This document shows, in pieces, positions 23,734 to 31,784 of a DNA stretch of 37,798 nucleotides (positions are counted from its first letter, which is position 1; each line of letters begins with the position of its first letter). A model generated the notes under the pieces. It was not told the origin of the DNA and did not search any database. It worked only from the letters and a program-made list of their open reading frames with translations. The translations under genes were made by a program, and so were the position numbers. This stretch comes from CAYMRB01 sp964392615. Its GTDB lineage: Bacteria > Planctomycetota > UBA8108. Location: positions 1-37,798 of the forward strand of contig CAYMRB010000034.1 of NCBI GenBank assembly GCA_964392615.1. The letters run 5' to 3'.

Positions 23734-25776
23734 ATGGGGTGTCCAGCAGTTCGGTTTCTCGGGGTTCTCTTCGTGCTCGTTCTTCCTGCCGGAAGCCTGA
23801 CGCCGGCGGAGGAGTGTCCGATCTGCGACGGTGCGGCCGCCATCGACTGCCCCAAGTGCGAGGGGCCGGAGAGGCCGCAGAAGAAGACGCCGCAGGGCGA
23901 TCGGCCCGCAGCGAAGTGCGAGCACTGCGACCGAAAGGGCAACGCTGACTGCGATCGCTGCGGCGGAACGGGCAGCGCCGACTGCGCGCACTGCGCCGGC
24001 GCCGCGCGCTTTCGGTGTCCGACGTGCGACGGCAAGGGCGAGGTCTGGGTCAAGCGCAAGATCATCGTCCGGCCCGGCGTGCAGAAGCCCGGCGGCAAGG
24101 TCGGCAAGCCGGGAGTCGTCGGCGTGAAACCGGCGCATTGGGAACGCTGCAAGAGGTGCCGCGGCGGCAAGACCATCGGCTGCCGTCGCTGCGGCGCTAC
24201 CGGCGAGCGGAAGTGTCGAGACTGCCGCGGCGACGGCAAGGTCGACTGCGCCCAATGCGTCAACGGCAAGCCACGACAACCGAAGGCGAAGGCGCCGCTA
24301 GCTCCGAAGCCGCGCGACGTCCCCGCATGTCGCGCCTGCAAGGGCACCGGCCGCATCCCCTGTCCCGGCGATCACACGCAGGGCGAACGCGACAAGGGCG
24401 TCGGCACGCCGCTGCCTCCGCCGTCGACCGATGCGCTGAGCGCCGAGCGCCTCGCCGAGCTCGAGTGGACGCGCGGGCTGCTCGATCGGCCACCTCCCGT
24501 GCGCGCGCTGCTCGCCCTCCACCACCTGCGATCGCTCGGCACCGAATACGGCATCGTCGTCCTTCGAGACGCGCTCGCGTCGAAGGACAAGTGGACGCGA
24601 GCGGTCGCCCTCGACACGCTGGCGTGCTTCGACGGCGAAGCGCTCGCGCGAGTCGGCGGCGCGCCGCTGGTTCGGCGGCTGATCGCACGTCAGGGGCGGC
24701 AAGACTCGCTGGCGTCGTTGCGAGAAGAGCTCCTCTCGATCATCGCGGAAGCCTGCCCCGACCGCGTGCGCAAGGCGCGGCTCACCGACCGCTGGACGTT
24801 CGACGCCGACGGCTTCCCCGCCGGCGAAGATCTCCCGCACCCCGACGACGTCGCCCGCACGGGTGATGATGATGAGAAGACGGCAGATGGGAACCAGCGC
24901 GGTCGCGACCGCACCACCGTCGTCGAGCCGCGCGGCGACGATGGGAAGCGCTGGTTCGGCGTCGAGCGGCCTTCGTTGCGCGGCATCGATCTCGTCTGGG
25001 CGCTCGACACGTCGGGCAGCGTGGCGCCCCACTTCGACGACATGCGCGATTCGATCACCACGACCAGCCGGTTTCTCGCCAAGCTCTTCGGCGATGTCCG
25101 AGTCGGCCTGGTGACCTATCGCGATCGCCTGGAGTCGTACCTCGCGCTCGATGAGCGTCACGAGGTTCTCGATGCCGCGCTGCTGACGCTCGAAGCGAAG
25201 AAGGGCGGCCACCTCGACGAACGCACCGACATCGCCCTCAAGGCCGCCGTCGATGACCGGATGAGCTGGCGCGAGCGGAGCGTGAAGTCGATCATCGTCG
25301 TCGGCGACGAGGGGCCGAACGAGCGCCGCAGCGAATCGATGTTTCTAGCGATGGAGCGGTATCGCGACCGGCTCGCCGGACTGAAGATCAGCCCCCTGAT
25401 CGTCGGGGCGGCGTCGGAACGAGAGGACGTCCAGGAGTTCTGGAAGCGCTTCGCGCGCGTCGGCGGCGGAGCGTCGGTCCCGCTCGACGTCCCCGCCGAG
25501 GTCGTCGCACGGTTGTCGATGACGATCTGCGGCCTGCAGCCCCTGACGCGCGACGGCGACGCCTTCAACGACGTCGTCCTTCTGCTCCTCGAGGTCGATC
25601 GCGTCAGCTTCGAGAGGCGGCAGCAGGTCACGCCGGGCCCGGTCCCTGGAGGCAAGCCCGATCGGGCCGGCCCCGAGACGCCCTCCGAGCCGGAGCCGAG
25701 TCGCCGCGACAGGCCGGCGCGACAGCCGGCGTCGCATCGCGCGGCGGAAGGCCTCTTCCCCGCCGACAACCGGTAG
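23734..25776 (+). CDS. Exported protein with CxxC zinc-finger repeats and a von Willebrand A domain
   Basis: This 680-residue protein has a signal peptide (about 1-24), then about eleven CxxC pairs between residues 28 and 210 (CPIC, CPKC, CEHC, CDRC, CAHC, CPTC, CKRC, CRRC, CRDC, CAQC, CRAC). Several read CxxCxGxG as in the DnaJ zinc finger. A helical HEAT-like segment (about 230-350) and a charged linker follow. A VWA domain starts near residue 420, with the metal-binding DTSGS at 425-429. The domain appears to end near residue 600; the last 75 or so residues are Pro/Arg-rich and overlap the neighbouring minus-strand gene, so the native end may be earlier. Reduced or Zn-bound Cys clusters are unusual in an exported protein. 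The function is unknown; a role in protein binding or assembly is plausible. Confidence 0.8.
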   Translation: MGCPAVRFLGVLFVLVLPAGSLTPAEECPICDGAAAIDCPKCEGPERPQKKTPQGDRPAAKCEHCDRKGNADCDRCGGTGSADCAHCAGAARFRCPTCDGKGEVWVKRKIIVRPGVQKPGGKVGKPGVVGVKPAHWERCKRCRGGKTIGCRRCGATGERKCRDCRGDGKVDCAQCVNGKPRQPKAKAPLAPKPRDVPACRACKGTGRIPCPGDHTQGERDKGVGTPLPPPSTDALSAERLAELEWTRGLLDRPPPVRALLALHHLRSLGTEYGIVVLRDALASKDKWTRAVALDTLACFDGEALARVGGAPLVRRLIARQGRQDSLASLREELLSIIAEACPDRVRKARLTDRWTFDADGFPAGEDLPHPDDVARTGDDDEKTADGNQRGRDRTTVVEPRGDDGKRWFGVERPSLRGIDLVWALDTSGSVAPHFDDMRDSITTTSRFLAKLFGDVRVGLVTYRDRLESYLALDERHEVLDAALLTLEAKKGGHLDERTDIALKAAVDDRMSWRERSVKSIIVVGDEGPNERRSESMFLAMERYRDRLAGLKISPLIVGAASEREDVQEFWKRFARVGGGASVPLDVPAEVVARLSMTICGLQPLTRDGDAFNDVVLLLLEVDRVSFERRQQVTPGPVPGGKPDRAGPETPSEPEPSRRDRPARQPASHRAAEGLFPADNR

Positions 25777-27576
25777 GTCGATCGACGTCGCGTCCAGGTC
25801 GACCGTCACCTCGGTGCCCGGTGCGGGCCACAGCGTGAAGTCGCGGTCGCTCGAGAAGACCATCAGGCCGACGCGCTGCCCGGCTCGGATGACCTGATCG
25901 TCCGGCTGCAAGTCGAAGCTTAACTCGTAGAACTCACCGGGCTCGAGCGGCTCGCCTTCGGTCAGCGACGAGTGGTTCTGCGGATCGGCCCAGCCGCGCG
26001 TGATGACGTTGTCGGTGATCTTCTTGGCGCGATCGTTCCACGGCAGCGACACGAGCCAGACCGACAGGTTGGCTGCCGGCTTGTCCGCGGCGACCCGGAT
26101 CTTGATCCTCGGCGTGCCGGAGAGGTGGATCGCCTCGCCCAGCTTCGGCGTCGCGTAGAGCAGTCGATGGTCGGTCCACTCGGCCTTCGCGAGCGTCGGC
26201 CCGCCGAAGGAGAAGTTGTCGACCATCGTTTCGGCGCCTTGCTCGGACTGCGACGTGACGTACAGGCCGCCCATCTGGTCGCCGCCACGTCGCGGCCGCA
26301 GTGTGACAGGAGCCGCCTCGGGGTGCGGGTACTCGGGATAGGGCGTCGGCTCCGAGCGCTTCGCCTCCTCCCGGACGACCCAGGAACGCGGGTCCTTCTC
26401 GACGCCGTTCTCGACACCGTGCAGGTAGCGCGTGAACCAGCGGTTCATCATCTTCATCGGCGGCGGTCCGCCGTGGCCGCCTTGATGGAAGTACGCCTGC
26501 GTCGGAATACCCTCTTCCTTCAGCGCTTCGTAGATCCGCACGCTGTGCTCCGGCATGACGTTCCAATCGTTGAACGCGTGTGCCATCAGCGTGGCGGCCT
26601 TCATCGGTCCGAGATCGTTCAGGTAGTCGCGGCCGGCCCAGAAGTCGTTGTAGTCGCCGCTGACGCGATCGAAGTTCCCGTGCATCTCCTTGTCGCGGAC
26701 GACGCTGTCACAGTAATCGCGCTTCTCCGGATTGCCGCTGTGGATGAACTCGTAGAGGACGTCGATGTCCTCACCCATGTAGCCGCCAGGGTGACGGATC
26801 AGGCCGTTCGAGCGGTAATAGTGGTAGTAGGACGTGTTCGGCGCGACGGGGATGATCGCCTCGAGCCCCTCGACGCCCGTCGTCGCCGCAGCGAGGCACA
26901 GCGTGCCGTTGTAGGACGTGCCGGTCATGCCGACCTTGCCCGTACACCAGTATGCGACGACCTTCTCGTCGCCGTCCGGAGTCGTGTATCCGGGAGCGCG
27001 ACCGTTGAGCCAATCGATCACGGCTTTCGGCGCGAGTGACTCGTTGTCGCCGCCGACGGTCGGGCAGCCCTGCGACAGACCGGTGCCGGGGGAGCACGAG
27101 TGCACAACCGCGTATCCGCGCGGCAGCCAGTCCCTGATGTGCGATTGCGAGATGGTCGGCCGTCGCACTCTCTGCTCGACCGGCGGTGCGATCGTCCGCT
27201 CGGGCGGTTCGCCACCGAGCTCTTGCCGCGGATTCCAGAAGTACTGCAGGCCGCTCGCTCCGGTGCCGCAGTAGTACGGGCTCGACGCGTAGACGACCGG
27301 CACCTTCAGCCCCTCGGACTCCGTCTGCTCCTGACGGGTGACGTCGACGTGCATGCGGTCGAGCTTGCCATCGCCGTCCGTGTCGAACTCGGTCTCGACC
27401 CAGAGGTCGTGACGGACCCACTTGGAAGCGTCCTTGAAGCCAGGAACGATCTGCGCTTCGCCGTCTTTGAAGACCGGGACGGTCGGCTTCTTGTCCTGCG
27501 CGGCAGCGCTATCAACAGCGACGATCGACGTCAAGATCGACACACAGAGCGCAACGCGTACTTGTCGGATGTTCAT
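25345..27576 (-). CDS. Exported Xaa-Pro dipeptidyl-peptidase-like (CocE/NonD, S15) hydrolase
   Basis: This is a 743-residue alpha/beta hydrolase with a signal peptide (about 1-26). The expected triad is Ser221 (MTGTSYNG), Asp337 (FNDWNV) and His368 (HQGGHGG), followed by the family's C-terminal beta-sandwich ('LSFDLQPDDQVIRAGQRVGL'). It should cleave X-Pro dipeptides or related esters/amides outside the cytoplasm. The conserved part ends around 'DLPVVGGEEAFRRA' (about 25750). About 130 further residues are Arg-rich and lie antisense to the 3' part of the CxxC-VWA gene, so they are probably read-through caused by loss of a stop codon or a sequence error. It is downstream of, and in the same direction as, the SGNH hydrolase gene. 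Confidence 0.85.
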   Translation of the reverse strand: MNIRQVRVALCVSILTSIVAVDSAAAQDKKPTVPVFKDGEAQIVPGFKDASKWVRHDLWVETEFDTDGDGKLDRMHVDVTRQEQTESEGLKVPVVYASSPYYCGTGASGLQYFWNPRQELGGEPPERTIAPPVEQRVRRPTISQSHIRDWLPRGYAVVHSCSPGTGLSQGCPTVGGDNESLAPKAVIDWLNGRAPGYTTPDGDEKVVAYWCTGKVGMTGTSYNGTLCLAAATTGVEGLEAIIPVAPNTSYYHYYRSNGLIRHPGGYMGEDIDVLYEFIHSGNPEKRDYCDSVVRDKEMHGNFDRVSGDYNDFWAGRDYLNDLGPMKAATLMAHAFNDWNVMPEHSVRIYEALKEEGIPTQAYFHQGGHGGPPPMKMMNRWFTRYLHGVENGVEKDPRSWVVREEAKRSEPTPYPEYPHPEAAPVTLRPRRGGDQMGGLYVTSQSEQGAETMVDNFSFGGPTLAKAEWTDHRLLYATPKLGEAIHLSGTPRIKIRVAADKPAANLSVWLVSLPWNDRAKKITDNVITRGWADPQNHSSLTEGEPLEPGEFYELSFDLQPDDQVIRAGQRVGLMVFSSDRDFTLWPAPGTEVTVDLDATSIDLPVVGGEEAFRRAMRRRLSRRPVAATRLRLGGRLGAGPIGLASRDRARRDLLPPLEADAIDLEEQKDDVVEGVAVARQGLQAADRHRQPCDDLGGDVERDRRSAADAREALPELLDVLSFRRRPDDQGADLQSGEPVAIPLHR
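25632..25671. terminator. Bulged GC stem-loop inside the convergent overlap
   Basis: GCCGGGCCCG at 25632-25641 can pair with CGGGCCGGC at 25663-25671 with a single bulged base. It lies in the stretch between the last conserved VWA residues and the last conserved peptidase residues. This is where a shared terminator of two convergent genes would be expected, which supports the idea that both annotated tails are longer than the native ones. In GC-rich DNA such stems also arise by chance. Confidence 0.3.
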
Positions 27577-27712
27577 GTGCTGGCGCGAACCTGAGATTTG
27601 GGAGCGAGAGGAAACGGCACCGGCTGGCGCCGCTCCCCCATATCTTCCTCGGACCGTCTATCTCGCGACGTGAAAGGGAATCGTAACGGAAGTCCGGCCG
27701 TCCGGGAAAGCG

Positions 27713-28648
27713 CTACTTCTTGCCGCCGCGACGCGCTGCGCGTCCGCGGCCTCTCGCCGCCTTCACCGCGCCCGGCTCGGGGGCCAGGAAGAACGCCATG
27801 AGGATCTTCGTGAGAATCTGCTCGCCGAACTCGTTGGCGTGGACGATGTCGCGGTAGAAGAGGTGCGGGTGGAGCTTCGTCGAGCGGATGTACTCGGCCC
27901 AAGGCGCCGTCATGCCGAGGTAGGCGCAACGCTCCTGTGCAGCGAGCTTCTTGAGCGCCTTGCCGTATTCGCCCGTACCCGAGTGTCGTGCGCCGGAAAG
28001 GGCCTTCGCGTCGCGCGGATCGGCCGTGCCGAACGTCCCGGTGGCCAGCAGGATCTCCACGTCTGGCAAGCCGCTTCGCAGCTGGCGGATCACGACTCGG
28101 ATGCTCTCGGTGTCCTTCTGGCTGATCCCGCCGATGAACACCAGATCAGGTCGACGCGGCACGACGTTCTTCGCGATGCGCTCCTCCGCCTTGTAGTGCT
28201 GGCAGCCTCCCCCACCGCGCACGTACACCGTCGCCCGAATACGAGCCTTCGGGTAGGCCTCCTGCAGCTTGGCAACCCAGCCGGAGCGCATCGTGTCGTT
28301 CACGATGCTGTCGCCGACGGCGAGGAGATGCAGATCGCCGCCCTCGACGAGAATGCGGCGCGTGCGGCTCAGGTGGTTCCAGTCCGCTGGCGGCGCGCGA
28401 AACTCGCCCGCGGGCATCGCGGCCTGAATCTTCGCGATCTGCCCGAGCGACCGCACCGGCGAGCGGAAGATGTAGTACCCCGCTTCGGTCGCCTGGTTCT
28501 TGCCGCCGGACCGATCGGGCCGGTACTTCGCCGGCAGTGGGCCCTTGGCGGGGAATTCCACCGGCGAGTCGTCGCGCATGTCGCCGCCGATCGCGGGCGA
28601 GCCGACGGAGAGAGAGAGCACGAGGAGGATCGTCGTTCGCTGTTTCAT
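27713..28648 (-). CDS. Exported SGNH/GDSL-type hydrolase
   Basis: This is a 311-residue protein with a signal peptide (about 1-21) and an SGNH-like esterase domain. The nucleophile block is 'LLAVGDSIVNDTM' with Ser114. The middle block is 'DLVFIGGISQKD', and the C-terminal 'FYRDIVHANEFGEQIL' carries the Asp/His pair. SGNH enzymes remove acyl groups from sugars, lipids or proteins; the substrate here is unknown. The block III Asn is not obvious, so the catalytic set may be partial. I chose ATG 28648 because the hydrophobic signal follows at once; the longer upstream frame is Arg-rich and overlaps the divergent promoter region. The C-terminus is a basic Gly/Arg/Lys tail. Confidence 0.75.
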   Translation of the reverse strand: MKQRTTILLVLSLSVGSPAIGGDMRDDSPVEFPAKGPLPAKYRPDRSGGKNQATEAGYYIFRSPVRSLGQIAKIQAAMPAGEFRAPPADWNHLSRTRRILVEGGDLHLLAVGDSIVNDTMRSGWVAKLQEAYPKARIRATVYVRGGGGCQHYKAEERIAKNVVPRRPDLVFIGGISQKDTESIRVVIRQLRSGLPDVEILLATGTFGTADPRDAKALSGARHSGTGEYGKALKKLAAQERCAYLGMTAPWAEYIRSTKLHPHLFYRDIVHANEFGEQILTKILMAFFLAPEPGAVKAARGRGRAARRGGKK

Positions 28649-28832
28649 GTCGCTGCCATGTCGGTTGCTGCGCTCGCGCGCACGGGCTTCGTCGGTATCG
28701 TCGCAAGGAGCCGAGAGCCCATCAACCGCCGTGATGCGCACAGCTCGACGCTTCCTGACGCGTACCGTAGGCGGTACCTTGGACACTCCCGATCCAGCGC
28801 AGCCATCGCCCGACGAACTGTGGAGATGCGTC

Positions 28833-29909
28833 ATGAGACTCCTCGAGCGACCGCTCGCCGTGCCCGCCCTGATTCTGGCACTGATCGCCGCGCCTGCGCT
28901 GGCGGCCGACGAGATCGCGGTCGAGCTGTTCGACTACGATCCGGGAGAGCTCGACGGACAGGACGGGGGAGAGGGCTGGGCCGACGCCTGGCGAGCGGTG
29001 ATCGGCCTCGCGCGAATCATCGATACGGCGGGCTCGAACCTGGAGTTCGAAGTGCCGGACGGTGGCGTCGCTGCCGATGAAGGTCAGGCGTTGGAGCTCA
29101 TCGGCAACGCCGACGAAATCGCCTACCGCGAGCTCGCCGAGCCGGAGAGCTCGGACGAAGTTTACATCAGCGTGCTCTTTCGCTTCGACGGCACGGTGAA
29201 CAACAACGACTTTCTCGGCATCTGGTTCGACGAGTTCCTCGGCGGCACCCATACGACGGTGCCCAGCATCGGGTTGAAGGGAAACCAGGAAACCGGTGTC
29301 GGTCCTCTCGACCTCTTCGCACGCCTCAGCATCCGCGCCGAAGCTTACAGCGAGGACATCACGCCGGGCGAGACGTATCTGATCGTCGGCAGGATGTCGA
29401 AGAGCGTGCCGGGAGAGTTCGAACCCTACGATCAGTACGACCTGTGGGTGAACCCCGCGTTCGAGGATGACGACTCTCCCGAGGCAACCTCGGTAGGCAT
29501 CGCGTCGAGCCAATTCTCGATCATCGGAATCCGCGTGCCCAACTTCGGCGTCGACGATCGCGCCTTGATCGGCCGCTTCCGCGTCGGCACCGAATGGGAG
29601 GACGTCGTGCCGCCACCCGACGCCGCGGAGGCGCGATTTCGCCGGGGCGACGTCGACGGTTCGGGCGAGGTCAATCTCAGCGACGCGGTGTTCACGCTCA
29701 ACGGGCTCTTTTTGGCCGGCCCGTCACCGAACTGTCTCGACGCGACCGACAGCGACGATAACGGCGAGGTCAACTTGACCGACGCGGTGTTCACGCTCAA
29801 CCACCTGTTCCTCGCCGGCCCGTCGCTTCCGCCCCCCGGCTCGCTGAGCTGCGGCGTCGATCCGACGGTTGACGGTCTGAGCTGCGACGACGATCCAGCC
29901 TGTCCGTGA
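28833..29909 (+). CDS. Secreted protein with C-terminal dockerin-like repeats
   Basis: This 358-residue secreted protein has a signal peptide (about 1-24, ending ALAADE), then an acidic beta-rich domain (about 25-270) of the type seen in planctomycete PEP-CTERM-like or lectin-like exoproteins. Two dockerin-like Ca2+ loops follow ('GDVDGSGEVNLSDAVFTLN' near 278 and 'DSDDNGEVNLTDAVFTLN' near 313), each with a hydrophobic helix. A Cys-containing tail comes last ('LSCGVDPTVDGLSCDDDP'). No catalytic motif was seen in the main domain. In planctomycetes such repeats are widespread on exported proteins and probably mediate docking to the surface or to partners (inference). GGAG at 28822-28825 sets ATG 28833. 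Confidence 0.82.
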   Translation: MRLLERPLAVPALILALIAAPALAADEIAVELFDYDPGELDGQDGGEGWADAWRAVIGLARIIDTAGSNLEFEVPDGGVAADEGQALELIGNADEIAYRELAEPESSDEVYISVLFRFDGTVNNNDFLGIWFDEFLGGTHTTVPSIGLKGNQETGVGPLDLFARLSIRAEAYSEDITPGETYLIVGRMSKSVPGEFEPYDQYDLWVNPAFEDDDSPEATSVGIASSQFSIIGIRVPNFGVDDRALIGRFRVGTEWEDVVPPPDAAEARFRRGDVDGSGEVNLSDAVFTLNGLFLAGPSPNCLDATDSDDNGEVNLTDAVFTLNHLFLAGPSLPPPGSLSCGVDPTVDGLSCDDDPACP

Positions 29910-29952
29910 CACGCTGGAAGGTCTCGCGATGCAGATTCGAGAGCCGAGAACC

Positions 29953-29981
29953 GCGCTCTGCGGCCGTCCGCCGCAGAGCGC
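29953..29981. terminator. Perfect 12-bp stem-loop between convergent genes
   Basis: Arms GCGCTCTGCGGC (29953-29964) and GCCGCAGAGCGC (29970-29981) are fully complementary around a five-base loop. The structure lies between the stops of the dockerin-like gene (29909, plus) and the oxidoreductase gene (29997, minus), so it can serve both strands. No U-tract is present on either side. Confidence 0.65.
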
Positions 29982-29996
29982 AGCTTCCGCGCAGCG

Positions 29997-31349
29997 CTAC
30001 CCGTCGAGCACCCAGCCCTTGCGGTACTGGCGGCCGAGCAGGTCGTTCGCGGTCGCGTCGTTCGTCCGACCGGTCTCGCCGTCGTACTGGATCTTCTTCT
30101 CGACGCGGTAGGCCACCAGGCCGAGGAGCATCAGCTCGATGGCGGTGCCGCTGTAGTCGAAGTCGCAGGAGGTCTTCAGGTCGCCCTTGGCGGCCTTGAC
30201 CCACTGCTGCTGGAAGCCGCCCATCGGCGGGATCCGCTTCTCCTTCGGACGCGGCGTGTAGTACGACGTATCCGCGCCGCGCGGCTTCAGGAAGTGGTTG
30301 CCGAACCCGGCGCCGAGGAAGCCCTTGTCCCCGACGAACAGAACGCCGTGGCCGCCGGCCTTGCGGACGTCGACGCCGTCGATCTCGTTCGGCTTGTGCG
30401 CGCCCTGGTACCACGTCAGACCGATCGGCGCCCGCCAATCGTTCGCGGGCAGCTCGAACGTGGACGTCAGGTCGACAGGGGTCACCTCCGGGTTGAACTT
30501 CTCGCCATGCGCCACGGCCGACGTCGGTCGCGCACCGTCGATGGCGTTCCACGCCAGGTCGATCGTGTGGCTGCCCATGTCGCCGATCTGTCCGCTGCCG
30601 AAGTCCCAGTACATGTTCCACTTCAGGCAGCCGCCGAAGTAGCCCGGGTTGTACGGGTGCATCCCGGTCGGGCCGATCCACAGATCGTACTTGAGGTGCG
30701 ACGGCGGATCGCCGGCGGCGGGCAGGTAGCCCTTGCGACGAATCTGCCGGTTGCCCCACACGTGCACGTGCTGCAGCTTGCCGACCGCGCCGTCGCGGAT
30801 CATCTCGCGCACGCGATCGAAGTTCGGGTTGGCGTGGCGCTGCGTGCCGCACTGCGTGGCAATCTTCTTGCGGTTCTTCAGGAAGTTCGCGCGGACGACG
30901 CGTGCCTCCTCGACCGTGTTCGCCACCGGCTTCTCGCAGTACACGTGCATGCCGCGGTTCATGGCCCAGTTGGCGATGAACGCGTGCGTGTGGTCGGTCG
31001 TCGAGCAGATGACGGCGTCGATGCCTTTCTGGTCGAGGCACTTGCGCCAGTCGTGATACTGCTTCGCCTTCGGGAAGGTCTTGGCACCGAACGCGAGGGA
31101 CTTGTCGCTCACATCGCACAGAGCGACGACGTTTTCGCCCTTGGCCGCACCGAAGTGCGCACGCGCTCGGCCGGCCGTGGCGATCATCGCGATGTTCAGC
31201 TTGTTGCTGGGAGCATCGCGCCCGGACAGCACGCCGCTGGGCAGGATCGTCAGCCCTGCACCCACTGCAGCCGCGGATTTGAGGAATTGCCGCCGGCGCA
31301 GGATGCGCGTGGACGTCGACTCGGTACTGGTCTTCGACTTTCTCGTCAT
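29997..31349 (-). CDS. Tat-exported Gfo/Idh/MocA-family oxidoreductase
   Basis: This is a 450-residue NAD(P)-dependent oxidoreductase. A twin-arginine signal (RRRQFLK at 18-24) is followed by a hydrophobic stretch. A Rossmann domain starts at 'KLNIAMIATAGRARAH' (50-65), the family 'CEKPVAN' is at 138-144 (Glu139-Lys140-Pro141), and the C-terminal domain carries 'DMGSHTIDL', whose His is the usual catalytic partner. Planctomycetes encode many such exported members, thought to act on sugars or aminosugars; the substrate cannot be named. ATG 31349 was chosen because the Tat motif comes about 17 codons later. The gene is divergent from the 31785 gene across a 435-base structured interval. Confidence 0.88.
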   Translation of the reverse strand: MTRKSKTSTESTSTRILRRRQFLKSAAAVGAGLTILPSGVLSGRDAPSNKLNIAMIATAGRARAHFGAAKGENVVALCDVSDKSLAFGAKTFPKAKQYHDWRKCLDQKGIDAVICSTTDHTHAFIANWAMNRGMHVYCEKPVANTVEEARVVRANFLKNRKKIATQCGTQRHANPNFDRVREMIRDGAVGKLQHVHVWGNRQIRRKGYLPAAGDPPSHLKYDLWIGPTGMHPYNPGYFGGCLKWNMYWDFGSGQIGDMGSHTIDLAWNAIDGARPTSAVAHGEKFNPEVTPVDLTSTFELPANDWRAPIGLTWYQGAHKPNEIDGVDVRKAGGHGVLFVGDKGFLGAGFGNHFLKPRGADTSYYTPRPKEKRIPPMGGFQQQWVKAAKGDLKTSCDFDYSGTAIELMLLGLVAYRVEKKIQYDGETGRTNDATANDLLGRQYRKGWVLDG

Positions 31350-31784
31350 GGCCGATAGCTCCGTGTGAGAAAACGCTCGAATCGCGCGCCGACGTCGTTC
31401 CGAACCGAACCGAACCGCGTTCACCGTCGACACCGAGAACATGGTAGCACGGTGTTCCGATCATGCTGAAGGCGCGAACCGCATTCCGGCCCCCTCCCCT
31501 GCGACTGGCGGCGCGCGGAGTTGAGTCGCAAGCGAACGGTAGCCAGGCGCTCCGGCGCGGTCTCCGGCAGTCGGCTCCGACTCCGCGGGCATGGGCTGCC
31601 GGAATCCAGCAGCGTGAGAGGCGCCGCCTGGCTCCGCCAGCCCATGCCCCGAGTCGACGATTTGCGCCGAGAGAGATATCTTTCGATGGTGGTCTCCGAG
31701 GTTCGGATTTCGAGGTTTCCGAGCTTCCCGGCCGTTGAACCATGGGCCCGACAGGTCGCTGACGCGGCCAACCATCGCGAGAGC
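31350..31784. other. Divergent intergenic stretch with nested inverted repeats
   Basis: This is 435 bases without a credible gene. Within it, AGCCAGGCG (31541-31549) pairs with 31625-31633. GGGCATGGGCTG (31587-31598) pairs with 31638-31649. CCGGCAG (31564-31570) pairs with CTGCCGG (31596-31602). AGTCGGCTCCGACT (31569-31582) is a perfect palindrome. The first two pairings interleave (a-b-a'-b'), which would be a pseudoknot if both formed in one RNA. This may be a structured leader of the 31785 gene or a small RNA. No known riboswitch consensus was recognised. Confidence 0.45.

Noticed and set aside
27600..27637. GGGAGCG/CGCTCCC stem upstream of the peptidase start
   Set aside because: Seven base pairs with a 24-base loop is within chance expectation for such GC-rich DNA.
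31585..31784. c-di-GMP riboswitch before the HD-GYP locus
   Set aside because: The stems and loops do not contain the conserved GEMM sequence elements; only a generic structured region can be claimed.
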